Shown piece after piece: positions 60,901 through 64,000 of a stretch of 64,000 nucleotides of DNA (within the stretch, counting starts at the first letter, position 1; the number at the start of each line of letters is the position of its first letter). Origin of the DNA: Rhynchonema sp. JSB1_4 (lineage: Eukaryota; Nematoda; Chromadorea; Monhysterida; Xyalidae); assembly GCA_030248065.1 (NCBI GenBank), contig JASAMV010004335.1:1-64000 (forward strand), given 5' to 3'. Under the pieces are notes generated by a model that made no database searches, was not told where the DNA came from, and saw nothing but the letters and a program-made list of their open reading frames with translations. A program made the position numbers and the translations under genes.

Positions 60901-62259
60901 AAATGAACGCGGTGTTTCCGACTATGGTGCTTTGAGATGGTCAAGTGATATTATGCTGGTCAACATTTGTGCTTCACCAACTACATACGTATACTAGATC
61001 CGGTACTGCCAAGACAATTGAGTCACACACAGTGTTGTTGCGAGTGAGTTTGAGTGGCCTTGGTTGAATATGGCTGATTGCATTGTCGTCAGTGCACGGC
61101 GTCAACGTTGCTGGTCAACGCTGCCCTGAATGATCGCTTTGAAATATACGACCATTGACAACCAGCGTTTACTACGTGGATATAAGCCTGCAATGCGTAG
61201 TGTTTGTCGAGCATGTCTCAACCACTCGACAATAGTAAGCCTTATCCAACCAGCTAATCCATCATCAATCAATATTCGTGTTCGCAGACCCGTCAATACC
61301 CGGTATCGTTCGAGATCGCCTCCGGCGCAATTGTATCGATTCCGGAGAAGATCGTCTTTTCGGACGCGTTTCCCGGCAAAATCAGCTCACAGCCGCTGCA
61401 AGTCTACAGGTTGGCCGCTATGTTTGCTTGCTTTCTTGACTTTCAATCTTACAACTTTATTGCCGGTATATCTTTCTCCATTCATTTTAACAACATTAGG
61501 AAGTTGGGTGAAACATCGAATTTACTCACTACGTATGACACTAAATATGTGCGTGTGCAAAGTCGCCACAAAGTTTGGCATCTGCAACTTGTAAATTGCA
61601 TCTGGGGAGTTTTGAAATAAAGTTGTGATCTGAGCAAGAATATATTTGTCCATCCATCAAATGTATCACTGTCCATATATAACTTGCAGCACCTTCCCGC
61701 GTGACATGCCATTGCTGCGACTCAGCACTCTATCACACGATCCGCGCATTTTCTTCGAGAATTTCGACCAAACCCAGCCGTCTCCCATCATCAAACATCG
61801 AAAATTATCCTATGTGAGTTTTTGGGGCTTATTCCAGGTCGTTGGTGTATGTCATTGACGCAGTTTTCTGGAGCGTGCCGGCAAAACTATCTCCCTTCAC
61901 AACGTTTGTTAGCAGTTTGAGTGCGGTGTTTGATCTATCATACGCGAAGAAATTGTCGTCTTTGAAAAATGTTTGGTTGGTTTATTGCTCTCAATGACGC
62001 ATAAAACCATGCACGTACGTTAGTGACAGAAGCACAGTTACGTCGCTAAATGGTGGTACACGGAAGGGGCGGACGATCATCAACACACCATCTGTTCTGG
62101 ACTGTTGACAACATGAACTGATGCCAATATGCCCTCTGAGCCCGGCATTGCCGTTTGACGTAGACGAGGATTAATGCATAATTTTCAGTTTCTGTTAAAG
62201 GTGCTGGTCAACAACCCATCGACTTCGTTTAATCTTGGGGGCAGTGCACCTGAACAAAG
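47376..62259 (+). CDS. TMEM131: TMEM131 (collagen-cargo secretion protein), 5' and central part
   Basis: Nineteen exons are visible: 47376-47454, 48932-49031, 51447-51596, 53138-53258, 53784-53897, 54294-54503, 54780-54906, 55317-55450, 55961-56089, 56875-57058, 57215-57416, 58221-58368, 59003-59170, 59427-59501, 59686-59850, 60654-60767, 61288-61409, 61690-61813 and probably 62189-62259. Exon 1 is a signal peptide (MVSALLVIVIKTLLSVAHT). Then come LIFEPPTLSYG and the PapD-like block FDVVFLPRQLG...GAPNPYRLRPIVGARIPMNST...MYASGGDLHLELP, followed by further Ig-like repeats. TMEM131 is a conserved animal ER/Golgi membrane protein whose PapD-like domain binds procollagen and which recruits TRAPP for secretion. 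The transmembrane segment and tail lie beyond the window. The donor of exon 10 is ambiguous. Confidence 0.94.
47678..48418. mobile_element. hAT MITE (ACAGTAGGTAGG subfamily) interrupted by another hAT MITE
   Basis: Starts CAGTGGTGTAGCT and ends AGCTGCACCAGTG, flanked by CGTGTCCA at 47670-47677 and 48419-48426. Central CGCGCGCAGCGCGCG palindrome near 48227. Lies in TMEM131 intron 1. Confidence 0.87.
47738..48123. mobile_element. hAT MITE, GGTTGCAAGGTACC subfamily, nested, perfect duplication
   Basis: Starts CAGTGTAGTGGC and ends GCCACTACACTG, flanked by GTGGCGGC at 47730-47737 and 48124-48131. Iterated GGTTGCAAGGTACC and a central GCGCGCGGAGCGCGCG palindrome. Inserted into the older hAT at 47678-48418. 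Confidence 0.88.
49032..51446. other. TMEM131 intron 2, 2.4 kb
   Basis: Contains a partial MITE end at 49447-49500 (TATCAAACTTGGCGATTGGATCGG) related to 43301-43523. The rest is GT/AC-rich sequence with no exon or complete element that I could support. Confidence 0.45.
53335..53505. repeat. Cluster of AGGTGCAACTTGCACCT palindromes
   Basis: At least four near-palindromes of TAGGTGCAASTTGCACCTA lie in 165 bp of TMEM131 intron 4, in varying states of decay. A single related copy is at 46749-46765. Confidence 0.65.
54780..62259 (+). CDS. TMEM131: TMEM131 exons 7-19: repeated Ig-like/ASH-type region
   Basis: Family hallmarks in order are HTIIVPFEIE, GLYAATPELTFGIV, AIEIDFKPIVLD, YTGKVLVKSKGGKHKLTVPF, LHDSQETSFYIGRSP...ITLRNTF, IEPGEARTAFTMIYEHSP, TEFDFGVMDAGDQRTIL, FAVTNTNPVPIPLR, IPASSFAVFEYNL, TRQYPVSFEIASGAIVSIPEKIVFSDAFPGK and LLRLSTLSHDPRIFFEN. 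Exon 19 (FLLKVLVNNPSTSFNLGG) fits by phase and splice signals but is less conserved. The intron after it is invaded by a foldback that runs out of the window. Confidence 0.9.
55170..55282. repeat. Fragment of the CCAAGTTTGATA MITE family
   Basis: CAAGGCCAAATG...GGTCCGATCACTGAGTTTGAT resembles the right half of 43301-43523. Lies in a TMEM131 intron. Confidence 0.4.
56175..56608. mobile_element. TATACTG element, copy 3 with 8-bp duplication
   Basis: 434 bp, starting TATACTGTCATAAAG and ending CCTGCCAGTATA, flanked by TGTCTGAG on both sides. Rich in AAAACCGTTTTTT runs like the other copies. Lies in TMEM131 intron 9. Confidence 0.75.
57666..58087. mobile_element. hAT MITE, TTTCCCATACC subfamily, perfect duplication
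   Basis: Ends CAGTGGTGTCGTTGAG and CTAACGACACCACTG, flanked by GTTTCGAC at 57658-57665 and 58088-58095. Iterated ATTTCCCATACC and a central CTTGCGGCAGCAAGCG palindrome. Lies in TMEM131 intron 11. Confidence 0.9.
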
Positions 62260-63040
62260 GTGGAATATCGTGTTACTCGACACGATTGGGAGTCGATTGG
62301 TTGCTTCCTGATGTTTCACGGCCGGGTTGAAGTATGCCCCTCAGTGAAAAAAATGCAAAAATTTTGCCGGGTTTTCGTGGAAAGGACAATTCGCGGCAAC
62401 GTTTAATGATTTCAGAATATCAAGCACCAACGTTTGTTTAATCAGTATGATATACAGCTTTGCAGGAAACAGCTTGTATCCTGAAGGAGAAGTCATTTAG
62501 TTCCAAAAACCTGGTGTTTTTTGGTCACCGTTTTCTTCGCCGATAATTTTAAGCATCTGCGATTGACCAGCAAATGTGTTGATGGGACACAAAAATCCTC
62601 TAATTATTGTGTACATGACCTGTGCTTTTGAGTCCTTTGCACCAAATACAGCTAACGCAATAATTCGGACAACATGCCCAAGTCGGTAATTATGGGCGTG
62701 CGCGACCCCAAAAAAGACAAAACATTTTTGAGTGCTCGAATCTGCACGTTGTTTTTGAGCGCGCACGCCCATAATGACCGGCTTGCGCATGTTGTCCGAC
62801 TTATTGTATTAGCTGTGTTTGGTGCAGAGAACTCAAAAGCACAGGTTATGTACACAGTAATTAGAGGATTTTTGTGTCCGATCAACACATTTGCTGGTCA
62901 ATCGCAGATGCTTAAAAATATCGGCGAAGAAAACGGTGACCAAAAAACACCAGGTTTTTGGAACTAAATGTTTTCTCATTTAGGATGCAAGCTGTTTCCT
63001 GCAAAGCCGTATATCATACCGATGAAATAAATGTTTGTGC

Positions 63041-63853
63041 CAGAGGTCGCAATCGGGCCGGGTTTGGCCGGCCCGGCCCGGCCCGAGCCCCCAAATCTCC
63101 GGCCCGGCCCGGCCCGACCCGTACCCCCAAATCTCCGGCCCGGCCCGGCCCGAACCCCCAAATCTCCGGCCCGGCCCGGCCCGGCCCGAATTTTTGGCTC
63201 AGATTTTATTTAACCCAATTTTTTTCATAATTTTTGCGATTTTTGAATCAATTTTTTTTGTTGAACTTTCATTGTTTTCCATGAAAAAGTCGCCCGATAG
63301 ACAATACCAATGGTGTGGCTGGGGGCCCCCCCTAGGTACAGTAGGTAGATGACGCGCCATCCTGGTACAGTAGGTAGGTCGCCGCCGCACGGCTGGTACA
63401 GTAGGTTGCTATTTTTGGCTCAAAATGGTATAAAATCCATATTTTTCATTCCAAATAATCGAAAAATTTTGAGGGTTTTAGAGTACAGTCATCTAAACTT
63501 GGACATGAAAAATTTTGTTCCCCCTAGCTCGGCCGGTCGGTATCGGTACAGTAGGTAGGTTGATTTCAGGCCTTTCTGGTGGCACAGTAGGTTGATTGCA
63601 CGCCTGGGTAGCCACACGACTGGACAATACTGATCACTTACTTGCTGAATCCGTCAGAAATTTTAGTATTTTGGACAAAAAACCCCCACTTTTTCAGTAA
63701 AATAAATCACTTCAGAAGCTTCGGGCCGGGGTGCCCGGCCCGGCCCGGCCCGACCCTCCAAATCTCCGGCCCGGCCCGAGCCAAAAGCCCAAAATCGCGG
63801 CCCGGCCCGGCTCGGCCCGGCCCGAGGTCGGGCCGGCCCGATTGCGACCTCTG
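63041..63853. mobile_element. GC-rich hAT element, perfect duplication, carrying a nested hAT
   Basis: Ends CAGAGGTCGCAATCGGGCC and GGCCCGATTGCGACCTCTG, flanked by GTTTGTGC at 63033-63040 and 63854-63861. CGGCCCGGCCCG arrays fill both arms. Inserted in the right arm of the foldback. Confidence 0.87.
63308..63622. mobile_element. hAT MITE, ACAGTAGGTAGG subfamily, nested, perfect duplication
   Basis: Starts CAATGGTGTGGCT and ends AGCCACACGACTG, flanked by GACAATAC at 63300-63307 and 63623-63630. Iterated ACAGTAGGTAG. The usual central CG palindrome is decayed here. Confidence 0.85.
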
Positions 63854-64000
63854 GTTTGTGCTTGATATTCTGAAATTCTTAAACGTCGCCGTGAATTGTG
63901 CTTTAAAACGGGAAGCCGGCATAACTTTTGCATTTTTTCACTAAGGGGCGAACTTCAACCCGGCCGTGAAACATCAGGAAGCAACGAATCGACTCTCCGA

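Larger units (their letters stand above)
62286..64000. mobile_element. Large foldback element running past the window end
   Basis: The left arm 62286-62700 (GAGTCGATTGGTTGCTTCCTGATGTTTCACGGCC..., CAGGAAACAGCTTG, GTGTTTTTTGGTCACCG) reappears reverse-complemented from 62740 to the window end, around a centre near 62725. The right arm is split by a GC-rich hAT (63041-63853). Open frames inside the arms are mirrored on both strands and do not look like genes. Confidence 0.72.

Noticed and set aside
62497..62967. 97-codon frames on both strands with near-identical protein
   Set aside because: They are the two arms of the foldback read on opposite strands, so the identity comes from the palindrome and not from coding conservation.
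63031..63944. Frames rich in Pro-Ala-Arg-Gly
   Set aside because: They translate the CGGCCCGG arrays of the GC-rich hAT element.

Overview
The window is eukaryotic and reads best as a nematode. It holds intron-rich metazoan-type genes with short exons. Small (TTAGGC)n tracts, the nematode telomere unit, occur in several non-coding places. All four genes whose 5' end is visible have an intron-type 3' splice acceptor 1-56 nt upstream of the ATG, as expected if a spliced leader is added. The species cannot be named from the sequence. No rRNA, tRNA, CRISPR array or bacterial operon was recognised.

Five genes could be rebuilt exon by exon, with reading phase matching across the joins. (1) + strand, 184-5773: 3' part of a single-pass membrane protein with a NIDO (nidogen-type) domain, a Thr/Pro mucin-like stalk and a short cytoplasmic tail. 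(2) - strand, 13286-8869: an AMP-activated protein kinase gamma subunit with four CBS motifs, about 537 aa. (3) + strand, 29565-39431: a PARP1-type poly(ADP-ribose) polymerase, 26 exons, 1026 aa in this model. (4) + strand, 40750-44188: a BTB/POZ protein. (5) + strand, 47376 to beyond the window: TMEM131, the secretory-pathway collagen-cargo protein; 19 exons are visible.

Genes 1 and 2 converge at 5.8-8.9 kb. Genes 2 and 3 diverge across a 16 kb gap filled with repeats. Genes 3, 4 and 5 follow one another on the + strand. They look like independent housekeeping or developmental genes (extracellular matrix, energy sensing, DNA-damage signalling, ubiquitin adaptor, collagen secretion), not a functional cluster.

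The rest is largely short non-autonomous DNA transposons. Eleven carry a perfect 8-bp target-site duplication, as hAT elements do. Several hAT families share terminal bases and a central CG-rich palindrome but each carries its own iterated subterminal motif. At 24.1-27.9 kb elements are nested at least three deep. Other elements include a 1 kb foldback built on GGGGCC repeats, a foldback in the last TMEM131 intron, and TA- or TTAA-flanked MITEs, most of them in introns. The most striking gene-level oddity is in PARP1: a 33-nt exon sits inside one arm of a near-perfect inverted repeat, so the exon and both its splice sites can fold into a hairpin.
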